Source of the DNA: Phytophthora colocasiae
Taxonomy: Eukaryota; Oomycota; Peronosporomycetes; Peronosporales; Peronosporaceae
Length of the DNA: 64,000 bases
Assembly (NCBI GenBank): GCA_018806915.1
Contig: JAGKQI010000034.1
Coordinates: forward strand, 372,001 to 436,000
Direction: 5' to 3'
The translations under genes and the position numbers were made by a program. A model generated the notes under the pieces. It did not search any database and was not told the DNA's origin. It saw nothing but the letters and a program-made list of their open reading frames with translations. This document shows, piece by piece, positions 1 through 9,925 of the stretch (positions are counted from its first letter, which is position 1; each line of letters begins with the position of its first letter).

Positions 1-2
1 CG

Positions 3-1847
3 TCTAAAACTCCAGCTACTAGTGGCTTTAGTTTTGGTGCCCCCGCTGCATCAGACGTGACGGCTGCTGCTGCTGCCCCGATCTCGTTCGGTTTCTCGGC
101 TCCTGTCAAAAAGACTGAGGATCCGTCGGTGAAACCTGCTACAGCTGAGAAGACAGCCACTCCGTCTTTCTCATTTGGCATACCAGCGGCGTCAACTTCG
201 GCCTCAGCATCTACTTCGACAGCTACCAGCACATCTACTGCTTCAAGTGGATTTTCTTTTGGTGCACCCAGTGGGAGCACAACCGAGACCTCTGCCAAGG
301 GCAAACGTAAAGCCCCTGAGGACGAACCAAAGGCAAATTCTGCTCCATCATTTAGCTTTGGAACGACCACAGCTACCGAGGCGCCGAAACCAAGCGGTTT
401 CAGCTTTGGTGCTGCCTCCGAGTCCAAGCAGGAAGCTCCAACGGAGTCAGACCGCCCCAAGAAGCGTCTGGCTCCATCGTCTGTTGGATCAGAATCGAAA
501 CTCGAGACGCCAAATCCAGCATTCTCTTTTGGATTGGCCAAGCCGCCCCAAGCGCCCGCCAAGGATGCTGCTAGTGCGACGCCGTCAATCTCATTCGCCG
601 CACCTAGCAGCTCGACGACCACTGACAAGCCCAAGGAGAGCACTACCCCATCGTTCAGCTTTGGCTCAAATACCCAATCTGAGAAGGCTACCGAAACGAA
701 GCCAACAACTGGGTTTACATTCGGATCGTCGTCGACTACATCTACCCCAGCACCGAAGCCCAGCACTGGGTTCGGCCAGCCAGCTTCAGAGTCCAAGGCC
801 CCTGCTTTCTCTTTCGGTGCGCCTTCAGCAAGCTTAGCGCCTGATACGTCGGCTCCTGCCACTTCTGCACCTGCCGCGTCTTCTACTGGCTTCACTTTTG
901 GACAGAGCTCGAACACTCCTGCCGCGCCTGCTTTCAGTGGCGCTTCAGCTACGTCATCTGCTCCTACTTTTGGCTTTGGCACGGCGACCCCGCCCCCCAC
1001 CGGAAAGTCGACACCCCCCACTGTGCAGGCGCCATCTGCTCCTGCGTCAACACCTGCATTTACGTTTGGTTCGTCGTCTGCCCAGCCGGCACCAGCTTCA
1101 ACGTTTGGATCGTCGTCGGGATCTTCGTTTGGACAAGCGCCTGCGTCGACTGCTTTCGGATCGAGTTCGTCTAGTGGCTTTGGATCTGGCTCAACCGGAG
1201 GCTTCGGCTCTTCGTCTACCGCTGCCACCGCATTTGGCAGCTCCGCTTCTGCGGCGCCAGCTGCGCCGGCGTTCTCTTTTGGTTCATCTAGCCAGGCGCC
1301 GACTGCTAGTGCTCCTGCACCTGCTGCCAACCAGCCCGCGTTTGCTTTTGGTGGATCAAGTGGCCAGAGTGGATTTGGAGCTACCCCTGCAGCTTCGAGT
1401 GGTTTCGGCTCCAGTGCCCCCAGTGGCTTCGGTGCTCCTGCACCTGCACCGACTGGTTTCCGATCCTCAAGCCCAGCCCCTGCTTTCGGCAACCAAGCCG
1501 CTCCTGCGGCCCCCGCGTTCGGCAGTAGTCTTCCGCCTCCAACGACTACATTTGGAGCCCCGGCTTTTGGTGCTCCCGCCGCTGGCGGATTCGGTAGCGG
1601 TCCTCCGAGCTCCGGTTTCCGTACGCCTAGCCCGACTCCTGCGTTTGGTGCTGCCCCTGTCAGCTCTACGTTCGGAGCCACGCCAGCCCCTGCATTCGGT
1701 ACACCATCTCCTGCTTTTGGAGCTCCGGCGGCTGGTGCCTTCGGCGCGCCTCCCACTGACGGCGGGTTCAACATGGGCGCCGCTCCCCAGCACGCAAAGG
1801 GCCGACGCATCCTGAAGGCCAAACCTCGCAGTCGGCGAACGTCATAG
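3..1847 (+). CDS. FG-repeat nucleoporin, C-terminal part (5' end outside window)
   Basis: The reading frame is open from the window edge, so the start codon lies upstream. The roughly 614 visible residues are almost all low-complexity Ser/Thr/Ala/Pro sequence carrying dozens of FSFG, FTFG, FGSSS, GFG and PAFG units, the cohesive repeats that line nuclear pores and bind transport receptors. Short basic stretches (KGKRKAPEDE, RPKKRLAP) are NLS-like. The protein ends in a basic tail, KGRRILKAKPRSRRTS, reminiscent of the Arg/Lys-rich C-termini of basket nucleoporins such as Nup1, Nup153 and plant Nup136. FSFG units dominate the N-terminal half and plain FG/GFG units the C-terminal half. That it is an FG nucleoporin is clear; which one is inferred from the tail only. 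Confidence 0.85.
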   Translation, partial: SKTPATSGFSFGAPAASDVTAAAAAPISFGFSAPVKKTEDPSVKPATAEKTATPSFSFGIPAASTSASASTSTATSTSTASSGFSFGAPSGSTTETSAKGKRKAPEDEPKANSAPSFSFGTTTATEAPKPSGFSFGAASESKQEAPTESDRPKKRLAPSSVGSESKLETPNPAFSFGLAKPPQAPAKDAASATPSISFAAPSSSTTTDKPKESTTPSFSFGSNTQSEKATETKPTTGFTFGSSSTTSTPAPKPSTGFGQPASESKAPAFSFGAPSASLAPDTSAPATSAPAASSTGFTFGQSSNTPAAPAFSGASATSSAPTFGFGTATPPPTGKSTPPTVQAPSAPASTPAFTFGSSSAQPAPASTFGSSSGSSFGQAPASTAFGSSSSSGFGSGSTGGFGSSSTAATAFGSSASAAPAAPAFSFGSSSQAPTASAPAPAANQPAFAFGGSSGQSGFGATPAASSGFGSSAPSGFGAPAPAPTGFRSSSPAPAFGNQAAPAAPAFGSSLPPPTTTFGAPAFGAPAAGGFGSGPPSSGFRTPSPTPAFGAAPVSSTFGATPAPAFGTPSPAFGAPAAGAFGAPPTDGGFNMGAAPQHAKGRRILKAKPRSRRTS

Positions 1848-2056
1848 AAGCAAGAATGAATCAATTTATCATGACCTGTCTTATTATTACTGCGATGACG
1901 ACTTGGCTGTTGCGAAGAGGACCGAGGACTCAAGGCAGACTGTAGTGACCTGATTGAGGTTGTGCTTTATCAATAACTGCTTCATGGAGCCTATTTTAGG
2001 CTTGATATATCGAGTGGGAGGAGCAGCAACTTGTGCATTTACTGTGAGAGACCAAC

Positions 2057-3225
2057 ATGGCAGACATGGCGGGTGCATCTGCGGCTGCAGTGAGCATCGG
2101 CAACTACAAGGGGGTCATGTTGTGTAATCGGCCGTTCAATGGGGTTTCCAGCAGTAAGTGACTATGTTCTTGAAGACGCTTTTCGTGCAAGAATCTAATT
2201 TTTTTTGAGTAGCATTGGCGAAGGAGACCCGATACGGCTCGAAAGCTGACAACAATGTGGTGGACAACAGCAAGGCAGCATTCTTGGCCGGTAACCCTGG
2301 CGAACCTCTAGGATTAAACGTGCCCATTCTGAGCGAGCCTGCGGTATGCTACATTTTATTTTCTTGTCTTAAAGTAATTTCTGAGCTGTTTGTTTTTCCT
2401 TTGCAGCACGCTTTCCGACGCGACAAGAAGAATACAGCTTTGTCGAAACACAAAAAGTGGCTGCATGATCTACAGAAGGAGCGTGCGCGTCTACAGGAAG
2501 TTCTTGCGGAAGATATAGAGGCCGCTCAAAAGCGTAGAGAACGCTTTTCACAAAGAGAAGCGAAGTTGCGCGAGGCAGTGCGTAGTAACAACGACATCAA
2601 CGAGGATGCTGGTTCTGCTGGGGAGAAGAAAAGGAACTTGAATAGACCCATGTGGGCACTTACCAAGGCGACTGCAGACGAGAAACTGGACGACATGGAG
2701 GACGCCGAGGCAAATGATCTGATCGAGTTTGCCAACAATTTGGATATCGATCAGTTCATGGATGACGTGGAGATCAAAGCTCGGGTTGCTCAAGTAGAAC
2801 AACAGTTAGCACAAGTGCAGTCTATTGTGGACTACGAGGAGGCTGAGGAAAAACGCTACGAACGCGAGCAGCAACGACTGGAAGAACTGGCCAACGGTGG
2901 TGGAGCTCTCGATGGGAACGATTTATCTCGGATTGGATGGGACCGCGCTGATGCCAAAGACGACGATGCAATGACTGTCGCGAGCAGTGTGCTATCAGAG
3001 TGCAAGTCGATTCGATCAGTGCACTCTGTTCGTTCGGTATCAGCGATCACAAAGAGAGTTGAAGCCAAACTGCTTACGAATGGTCCATCTTCTACTCCTT
3101 CTGAGGCGGGTAGTACTCTATCTGCACCACGCATCGTGACTATCGATGAAGAGCAAGGTGTTCGCATGCAGATAAAAACTCTGCCGAGTAACTTGCCGTA
3201 TATCCATCGAAACCCCGCCATTTAA
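2057..3225 (+). CDS. Coiled-coil protein of unknown function (348 aa, 3 exons)
   Basis: Exons are read as 2057-2153, 2213-2343 and 2407-3225; the joins keep phase and use GTAAGT, GTATGC and AG boundaries. The second intron is 63 bp with no stop, so it could be read through. The N-terminus, GNYKGVMLCNRPF, is compact and looks conserved. From about residue 85 to 130 and 190 to 235 the sequence is highly charged and predicted coiled coil (KKWLHDLQKERARLQEVLAED and YEEAEEKRYEREQQRLEELA). The tail is Ser-rich with SVHSVRSV repeats. The style resembles coiled-coil flagellar proteins, but I cannot name a family. It ends 5 bp before a transposon terminus. Confidence 0.75.
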
Positions 3226-3522
3226 TACACTATACTTCTCCGGTCCACCGTACTATCGCCATTTCTAAAAAGTGGGCATAGCGGAAAAAGTTTTTAGAGT
3301 TAGCAAGCATGGCGCACACCATTAGAAAGCTGAAGGCGCAAGGTATGTGCTCCCTGACTTCCTGCTGAAACGGAGCCTTCGTTTGAATGGTAGAATAACT
3401 TTTGTCTTGCGTCTGAGAGGAGCCGTAAGGTTAAATTTCGTAATTCGGTCAATTTTTAGCGATAATCAATCGCACTTTTACACGAGCTAATTGACTCTGT
3501 CCTGGCAAACCGATATTGTCTG

Positions 3523-4330
3523 TACCGTATAACCGGTGTCAATTCCGACGTCTGATATTTTCCGATTGCTCATAAAACTGCGGCATAAAATGGACCTCCC
3601 CGGCCGCTAAAAGCACGCAATACACAGCCATTCGTTCAACGACAATGAGGCGGGTCAAGCAAGCTACGTGAAGACGGAGGCCGCAAGCCACGGCAGCACA
3701 AGAATATCACGCCAACCTACCAGTTTCGTCTGGATGTCCTGCACTACTACGATAACTAAGACGCTCGAGCGTTTCTTTCCTGACGTCGAGGGGAAACAGC
3801 GTGCCAACAGACGAAAGAGCATCAGCTACTGGAAAAAGTGCGAGGCGAAAACCGTAAAGGCCGACGGAAGCAGCTCTACCTGCCGCCTGAGAAGGCTTCG
3901 AGCGCCTGCGAGAAGCGCCTAGTGGCGTGGATCAACGACTACCGCGACAACGGAGCGCCGGTCTCGGCGCTCATGCTACAGCTGAAAACCCTGGAAATAG
4001 CGGAGGATGCTGGGCTCTCTCGTGCGGTATTTGCGGCAGGTTGGGATTGGAGGAGGAGCTTTTTGGCGCGCTGTATGATGAGATTCCGTGTTAAGACTCG
4101 GCAGGGACAGAAGACACCTGAAGATAGATTAAAGGCCATGCAAGATTTTAACGCGACGATGCATGCAGAAATGGAGAAGTTGATCGACGAAGACGCTGCA
4201 TCAGAGAACGATATCATCGATTAGATACTGTGCTAAATATAGGTTCAGCTAGTCATAATTCGTTTGCAATTCTTACCTGTGACGTGTGAACACCAGTATA
4301 CCCGTCGGAATTGACACCGGTTATACGGTA
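3523..4330 (+). mobile_element. Inner pogo/Tigger-like DNA transposon copy (808 bp), nested
   Basis: Perfect 28-bp inverted repeats lie at 3523-3550 and 4303-4330 (outer ends TACCGTATAACCGGTGTCAA). Both ends carry TA, again fitting a TA target site. It lies wholly inside the outer element, so it inserted later. It encodes only a broken DNA-binding region and no DDE catalytic domain, so it is non-autonomous. Confidence 0.75.
3690..4224 (+). pseudogene. Decayed pogo/CENP-B-type transposase N-terminal region
   Basis: Three frames must be followed to read one protein. A helix-turn-helix-like start (TPTYQFRLDVLHYYDN, then a stop) is continued in a second frame by TLERFFPDVEGKQRANRRKS and ISYWKK. 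A third frame, 3838-4224, gives RLVAWINDYRDNGAPVSALM, an alpha-helical stretch, then GWDWRRSFLARCMMRFRVK and TRQGQ. The last part has the W-x-x-x-FL-x-R pattern of CENP-B/Tc5-type DNA-binding domains. No DDE domain follows before the right inverted repeat. It is therefore a disrupted, catalytically incomplete transposase relic. Confidence 0.65.
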
Positions 4331-4590
4331 AACGCTTCAATGGGCTAAAAATTGATCGCGCGCCAGCGAGGTTTATTGCAGCATGGCACCTAGCGGAATA
4401 AAATACGCCAAAAACAGCAAGACAAGTTATTTACCAATCAAATACTGCTAACAATTTTGTGTGGCTCACCAAAAAACCTAAATAGTACGGTGGACCGGAG
4501 AAGTATACTCAAAATTTCCGTGCGCGGTTTTTTGATTCAACCGACAAGCAATCGCGCAAACTCTGTTTTGGCATTATTTATGCTGGGCAG

Positions 4591-4623
4591 TGTTTTTGGG
4601 TGAGGCGGCCTCACCCAAAAACA
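4591..4623. repeat. Perfect 15-bp hairpin with 3-nt loop
   Basis: TGTTTTTGGGTGAGG, loop CGG, then CCTCACCCAAAAACA. It lies about 85 bp right of the outer transposon and could be a terminus-to-terminus remnant of another small element, or a cruciform. No gene end is close enough to call it a terminator. Confidence 0.6.
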
Positions 4624-5447
4624 TTGACTTCGTTCACGCGATCGACGTCTGGACGAACTACAGTACACGCGAGCAGAGCTTTGCTCCATGCCCGTGTCGT
4701 CGACCATGCGAGCTCTTTTGCTGAAGAACCACTGTACACGCAAGTCTGCTCCGTCTTATTCGTAGTAGATGCGCTAGGTGATTTTGCGAAGAGTGGTAGA
4801 CAGTGCATGGCCCATTGAATGTGCCCCTGCAATACTAGCGATCATGGGGTACATTCTTGATGGCGCTAGACCAGCACGTACCAACTTGGCTGGCTAAATC
4901 AGCCGCTGATCGCAGCTGGATGTAAAATCGATTCCGAGCACTGCAGGCACAGTCTTGAGAGGCCTTGGCGCCTTGATGCCATCCTTACACTCCGCAATCT
5001 GCCACGATGGAAACAGCCCATTCAAGCACGGAGTTCCGCCCGCCTGACCAGACCCTCTACCTGCTGTCCGCCGAAGAGGACCCAAGCTTCGATCGCATCA
5101 AGGGCCACGCGCCGAACCCGGTGAACGGTTTGAAGGAGCTGCGCAAGCGCGTAACGGTGTGTCTCCATGGACGGAGTCCAGGACGAGCAAGCTCTGCTCG
5201 AAGTTACCACCAGTCTCTTTCGCCCATCGGGTAGGCCGTACACATGAAGCTGCTCAAGCGTCGAAAATGCAAAGGAGTGGTGCTCCCCCGCAACCGAGCC
5301 GAATTGCTGAAGGTTTGCTGGAAGGATAGAGCCCTTCGTGCGGACGTAGGTAGATAGAATCGTGGAGATGAAAAAGTCTCCACCCAGGTATCTAGACCTC
5401 CGGGATTGACAATAATACACTTTAAACCAAACGCGTCAAAGCGTCGC
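4624..5447. other. Gene-poor stretch, nothing assignable
   Basis: Several open frames of 60-130 codons overlap here on both strands (for example 5022-5420 and 5204-5458 on the minus strand), but none shows recognisable domains, splice structure or consistent composition. It may be old transposon debris beside the nested elements. No gene is called. Confidence 0.4.
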
Positions 5448-5460
5448 TTCATTTTCAATC
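5448..5460 (+). promoter_or_regulatory. Inr-like start-site element before the LRR gene
   Basis: TTCATTTTCAATC resembles the oomycete initiator (TCATTYY) fused to a CA-rich flanking element. A nearly identical string precedes MAD2 (27181-27193, minus). It is only 7 bp from the called ATG, implying a very short leader or use of a later ATG. Confidence 0.35.
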
Positions 5461-5466
5461 TATTCC

Positions 5467-6874
5467 ATGGGAAGACGTAGTGTGGCTTCCCAAGTGGAGG
5501 AGGCCAAGAGAAATGGCATGCTCCATCTCATTCAGTACCAGCTCACCCGGGCTCCTTCTGAAATCTTCGCTTCTTCATCTGGAGATTTAGCTGTCTCACT
5601 TATTCGTCTCGATCTCAGCTTCAATCATCTAGAAGGACCCGAAGCCATTCCCGACGCTTTTGGGTCGCTGGTCGCGCTTCGTGAGTTGTACGTGAACAAC
5701 AATCCAAGTCTAAAGCAACTACCAGGATCACTCGTCCATTGCATTAAGCTGCAAGTGCTTGACGCCAGCTCCTCAGCACTTACTACACTTCCTCAAGAGC
5801 TTGGGCGGCTGCAGCACCTTCGCGTGATCAATATCGACGATACACCACTGCAGCGTCGCTGGGAGACAAAGGGCCACCTCATAAAGAGAAACGAGAACGA
5901 TGACCCATTAATCTTCTCGCTCGACTGCTATCAAAATGCAAGCCAAACAGGACCCACTACCCTCGGCAGCCCCATTAAAGCTGTGCCAACAGCGTGTCAG
6001 CAGATACTGCGTAAGCTGCGACGCAAGGACGAACGCGAGCAACTCAAACGAGAGCTCTTCGAGCTGCTTCGTCACAAAATTTATCGTCTTGAACGACACG
6101 CTGATAGTGAAGCAGCTCGTGCAGTTCTCCACAGTGCGTTACATCGTGTACTCAAGCTGTTCCCACAGGCGATTGACGTCCGGTCACTGCTTCGCAACGC
6201 CGAAAGACTTTTTCCACAGGACTTTTCCATTGAAAGCTTCGAAAAATTGGATGTTGAACGCATTCGCCGCGAGTTTGATGTACTGAAGACTGCAACCGAG
6301 CGCAAGAAGAAAGCCGCTGACCTGGAACTCAAGATCCGCAATCTCTACTTCGACCGGATGGATCCCACGACGGTCGAAGCTATGGTCCACGAGATCTACG
6401 AGCATTTGCCCGAACTGTCCGATATCAAATTCCTCATCAAGTACGCACCGAGATTGTTCCCCAAAGAGGCTCGCAACGTCAAAGGCAAACAGATTCGACA
6501 GGATCTTGTCGCTTTACAGGACCAATTCGCGAGGGAGCGCGCTGCTGCAGTCGATAAACTTCTGGTTGCCGCCAAAACTCTGTATAGCGACACCGAACCG
6601 GACAATGTGCGGTCCCTCGTGACAAGTGTCGCAATGCTCTTTAAGGTACGGACATCGATGCATAGCGTGGTTGTCCCCGTTGTTCATAATCTTTCGTTGT
6701 CTGCAGAATACCAAGGAGCTGCTCAGTCTCGCCGCTGATGCTTCAGTGCTCTTCCCTGTAGATTTTCTGAATGCGCATCCATCTGAAATTCGCGCCAGCT
6801 TTCTACGAATGAAAGCTGAAGTGATGGGAGATGGAAGAGCTCCAACCACTACTGGTGCTAGTTCCATGCGTTAG
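5467..6874 (+). CDS. Leucine-rich-repeat protein with helical C-terminus (448 aa, 2 exons)
   Basis: Exon 1 runs 5467-6645 and exon 2 6707-6874, joined in phase 0 across a 61-bp intron (GTACGG...CTGCAG). Residues about 35-125 hold leucine-rich repeats: LIRLDLSFNHLEG, LVALRELYVNNNPSLKQLPG, LQVLDASSSALTTLPQELG and LQHLRVINIDDTPL, the LP-type repeats of short cytosolic LRR proteins. The remainder (about 180-448) is Arg/Lys/Glu-rich helix with two repeated units: VHSALHRVLKLFPQAIDVRS with LLRNAERLFPQDF, and IYEHLPELSDIKFLIKYAPR with LFPKEA. This suggests a tandem helical domain that I do not recognise. A scaffold role is inferred only. Confidence 0.8.
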
Positions 6875-6931
6875 CAGTAGGTAAGAGAACCGCACATCTA
6901 TGGGCCGTTGAGCTTCATTTTGATATCTCAT

Positions 6932-9826
6932 TCAATCAGAGGACTGGTCTTCACTCTCTTCCCCCACTTCTTTGTCGTCACTTTCGCTGCTTTCGTCTTC
7001 ACCCGCTTTAGCTTTAGCGTTTGTAATAAACGACCTCCGCCGCTTACCATTGCTAGACTGGGTCACTTGGAGGTGTGCTGTAAGACTCTCCTCGATCTGA
7101 TGCAGCTTAAAAGCACGCACCTCCGTGCCACTGATGTTAATGTGAGCTTGGGCTTGCGCGCAGTCTTCAGAAGTCGAGAACATGAGCAACACGTTCCAGT
7201 CCATCAACTTGCCGGATGCCGACGCCTCTTGTCTGTCTTTAAGAGCACTGTGACATCCTGGCACGGGTGCTACAGAGCGCACAGAAACCTGTAACACTCG
7301 GTCATCTCTTGAATCCATTGTGCAGTACGTGCGATGAATGGGTGCGAACACTTTCACGATGCCTTCACCCTCTCCGTCATGTGGACTACTATCGTCGCTT
7401 TGCTCAGGGATCTTCTCTACCAGTACAAATGCCTCCGGATTCATCACCAGCAGCAGCCGTGTGGGCATGAGCAGAAAGCGCTGTTCACGATACGTGCACC
7501 TCAACAAGACCATGCCGTCTAATGGAGCTGCGCACGAGCCTTTGCCACCCGCAGCACTCGCTAGTATACTCGTTCGCGGGTGGCGGTAGGCAACCAGCTG
7601 CTCCAGTCCGTCGTCCACGAAACTATCGTCCAGTAAATTGCGCAATTTCCGCAGTGAAAGGAAGACTTGCATGGATTTACGACACACTTCCATTTCATTC
7701 GAGGGGCGGCGCAGAGCCAACGTGTCTCGTGAACCTGCCCACACAGGAGCATTTGTAGACTCCTCTTTTCCAAGTGGGATGAGGCACTCAAAAGGCGACG
7801 AAGAATCCAACTGTAGTTCCATTGGGAAAGCCTTGCGCTGGAAGCTTGTCACCTCTTTCTCCAGCACGTAAATGAACAAATCTACTTCAGCCATATCTCC
7901 ACGCATGCTCTCCATAACGAGATGCGAACTGCTCGAGTGGATGTTCTTCAGAGTAGCAGAGTGAGTCCTCGCAAGGCAGTGGCGAGATGATGTCCGTGCG
8001 TCCACCATGATATCCACCAGCAAACGGGAGCACAGCTGGACGCTAAGCAAACGCGAGCTTTGGTTCCGCGCCAGAACCTCCAAAACCAGCTCGACTAACC
8101 AGTAAGGGTAAGTGCATCCCTTGTGTTGTCCCGTTTTACTTGACACGTCTTCAGTAACAGCGGCATCTTTCTCAGATTGTGCTACAGGATCATCTTCCAA
8201 AGCAGTATCAACAGCTTTCCCATGTCGATGTCGAAACGGTAGGAGATCTAACTCCCGTAACAGAGAGTGATCCACAGCTTTGTTGTTGACAATCGCTAGT
8301 AGAAGCATAACCACAGTCGATGAGAGACGCTCGTCACTAGAACCAAGCAACGAGAGTAATGACTGACGATAGCAATTGTCGCCCTGTGGTACGAAGGATT
8401 TCACTTCATCCACCGGCCATTCACCCATGGCAAACCGCGTTTGAACGTAACACAACGACGACTCACATGTGACTGTTGAATGAGGACGGAAGACATGCAT
8501 CGGAGGTGCTTCTTTATCCCATCGTAAAGATGGCCGAGGAGACTGCGGTCGAGGCGAGTTGTCAGTTGTTGCTGAGTCCTCTTCGTCATCGTTACTGTCC
8601 ACAGTTTCCAAGTAGTGAGAGCTACTGTGCCGCCGTTTCGACCCAGCTCCGAGCGCTACTGCAGAGTACTCGCATTCTTCGGTCGCATCAATTGACAGCA
8701 GCATAAACGCGATAGCGTTGACGAGCGGTGTGTGCTCCAAAATGCCCAGAAGTCTAGTGAGCAAATACAACGCCAATTGAGTTGATACACGTTGCGGCGG
8801 AGGTCCACAATCCGGAAGAATACTCGTCGCTAGTAAACACTTGATATGTCGAGAGAACAGCAAGTCTCCAATTTTATAGCAAAGCTCTGGCACGTTCACG
8901 TCCAACAGGTCTTGTAAATAAAAGCAGTGATCAATATAAGCGTCCACCGCTTCCTCCAGTTTCTCAGTCGTAGCTGTCCGCTCCGCAGTATCTTCGGCCG
9001 ATGGCCAGCTATTCAACAGTCCTTGCAGCTTCAGCGTGAGGTCGTTGGCGATCTCCACAATGTCTCGGAAGTAATTTAAGTCGTCGTATTGCAGCACAAA
9101 GCTCCGCACTCTGGCATCCGGCACTTTGAGTACATTGAGCGTCAACGTCTTGACCGCGACCTGCACCATCGTCTCGTTGCACCGGCCGAACCTCAACGCC
9201 CGCGCGTACAGCGGGAAGCGGAAATCCCCTCCTTCTTGTTGTATGTCCAGGAAGAACTGCACGGTCTCTTCATTCAGTCTAAGTGACAAGGCCTTGAGCA
9301 GTGTCACGTACCAGTCGCGCACGTCGTCGTCGGAGTCCACTGCAAAAGGACACTCCAGCAGTCGATTAACGTAGTTGTTACTTAAAATGTAGTAGAGCGA
9401 AGTGCGCGTGGCGATATTCTGCACTAGAATGCTCATCGTCTGTAGTAGTTGAACCTGTACGGGCACTGAGGGCTGGCTGGCTCCTAATTCCACGAGCAGA
9501 GCGAGCATATTCGTCTCTCCGAAGTAGTCGAAGAAGGCGCCTGCATCGTCCTGCACAGTGCCGTCCTCAGATTCTGTTATCTGATCCTCCAGTTCCACGG
9601 ACACACGGTGCTGGTCAGAGTAGATGAGGAACTCAGACAGGACTCGAAGTAACTCGACGATCTCGGCGTCCGGGAGCGAAGAGAACCGCGTGAGCTGCGC
9701 GTGCAGAGAGCGCATGTTGGCCAGCGTGAAGTCCAAGCGTCGGCCGGACAGGAACGCGCCCAGGAAGCCGCGTTGGCCCGTCCCGCTGCTGGGCGGCGCG
9801 GCGGAGCTGCTGGCGTTGTTGCCCAT
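6932..9826 (-). CDS. CLEC16A/TT9-like FPL-domain protein (about 964 aa)
   Basis: A single open frame with no intron. The FPL domain, which names the CLEC16A, gop-1 and plant TT9 family, covers about residues 20-170: LHAQLTRFSSLPDAEIVELL, FFDYFGETNMLALLVELG, LLQTMSILVQNIATRTSLYY, ILSNNYVNRLL and DVRDWYVTLLKALSLRLNEE. Family members act in endolysosomal trafficking and mitophagy. I start at 9826 (MGNNASSS, a potential N-myristoylation signal); an in-frame ATG 22 codons upstream is possible. A long acidic Ser-rich tail (GEDESSESDDKEVGEESEDQ) ends the protein. It lies 100 bp downstream of, and parallel to, the first thioesterase gene. Confidence 0.9.
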   Translation of the reverse strand: MGNNASSSAAPPSSGTGQRGFLGAFLSGRRLDFTLANMRSLHAQLTRFSSLPDAEIVELLRVLSEFLIYSDQHRVSVELEDQITESEDGTVQDDAGAFFDYFGETNMLALLVELGASQPSVPVQVQLLQTMSILVQNIATRTSLYYILSNNYVNRLLECPFAVDSDDDVRDWYVTLLKALSLRLNEETVQFFLDIQQEGGDFRFPLYARALRFGRCNETMVQVAVKTLTLNVLKVPDARVRSFVLQYDDLNYFRDIVEIANDLTLKLQGLLNSWPSAEDTAERTATTEKLEEAVDAYIDHCFYLQDLLDVNVPELCYKIGDLLFSRHIKCLLATSILPDCGPPPQRVSTQLALYLLTRLLGILEHTPLVNAIAFMLLSIDATEECEYSAVALGAGSKRRHSSSHYLETVDSNDDEEDSATTDNSPRPQSPRPSLRWDKEAPPMHVFRPHSTVTCESSLCYVQTRFAMGEWPVDEVKSFVPQGDNCYRQSLLSLLGSSDERLSSTVVMLLLAIVNNKAVDHSLLRELDLLPFRHRHGKAVDTALEDDPVAQSEKDAAVTEDVSSKTGQHKGCTYPYWLVELVLEVLARNQSSRLLSVQLCSRLLVDIMVDARTSSRHCLARTHSATLKNIHSSSSHLVMESMRGDMAEVDLFIYVLEKEVTSFQRKAFPMELQLDSSSPFECLIPLGKEESTNAPVWAGSRDTLALRRPSNEMEVCRKSMQVFLSLRKLRNLLDDSFVDDGLEQLVAYRHPRTSILASAAGGKGSCAAPLDGMVLLRCTYREQRFLLMPTRLLLVMNPEAFVLVEKIPEQSDDSSPHDGEGEGIVKVFAPIHRTYCTMDSRDDRVLQVSVRSVAPVPGCHSALKDRQEASASGKLMDWNVLLMFSTSEDCAQAQAHINISGTEVRAFKLHQIEESLTAHLQVTQSSNGKRRRSFITNAKAKAGEDESSESDDKEVGEESEDQSSD

Positions 9827-9925
9827 GTCGTGAGGAACGTCGATTGAACTGAAAAACTGACAGATTACTTTGGTTGTACCGGTATTTTTCATTCGTATTT
9901 AGTAAAACTGCTACATGTAGTAGGT

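Larger units (their letters stand above)
3231..4507. mobile_element. Outer MITE-like DNA transposon, interrupted by a second element
   Basis: Perfect 25-bp terminal inverted repeats lie at 3231-3255 and 4483-4507 (outer ends TATACTTCTCCGGTCCACCG). The ends begin and finish with TA, compatible with a TA target duplication of the Tc1/mariner/pogo type. Without the inner element (3523-4330) the outer copy is about 470 bp and has no coding capacity I can see, so it is a non-autonomous MITE-like element. It starts only 5 bp after the stop codon of the preceding gene. Confidence 0.75.

Noticed and set aside
175..1815. Long Arg/Leu-rich open frames overlapping the nucleoporin (175-837, 898-1815, minus 1467-1793)
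   Set aside because: They are out-of-frame shadows of the repetitive FG coding sequence, with composition set by its codons and no domains of their own.
5022..5458. Minus-strand frames of 132 and 84 codons before the LRR gene
   Set aside because: They overlap each other in different frames, show no domain, and would overlap the LRR promoter. Possible old transposon debris, but not provable by reading.
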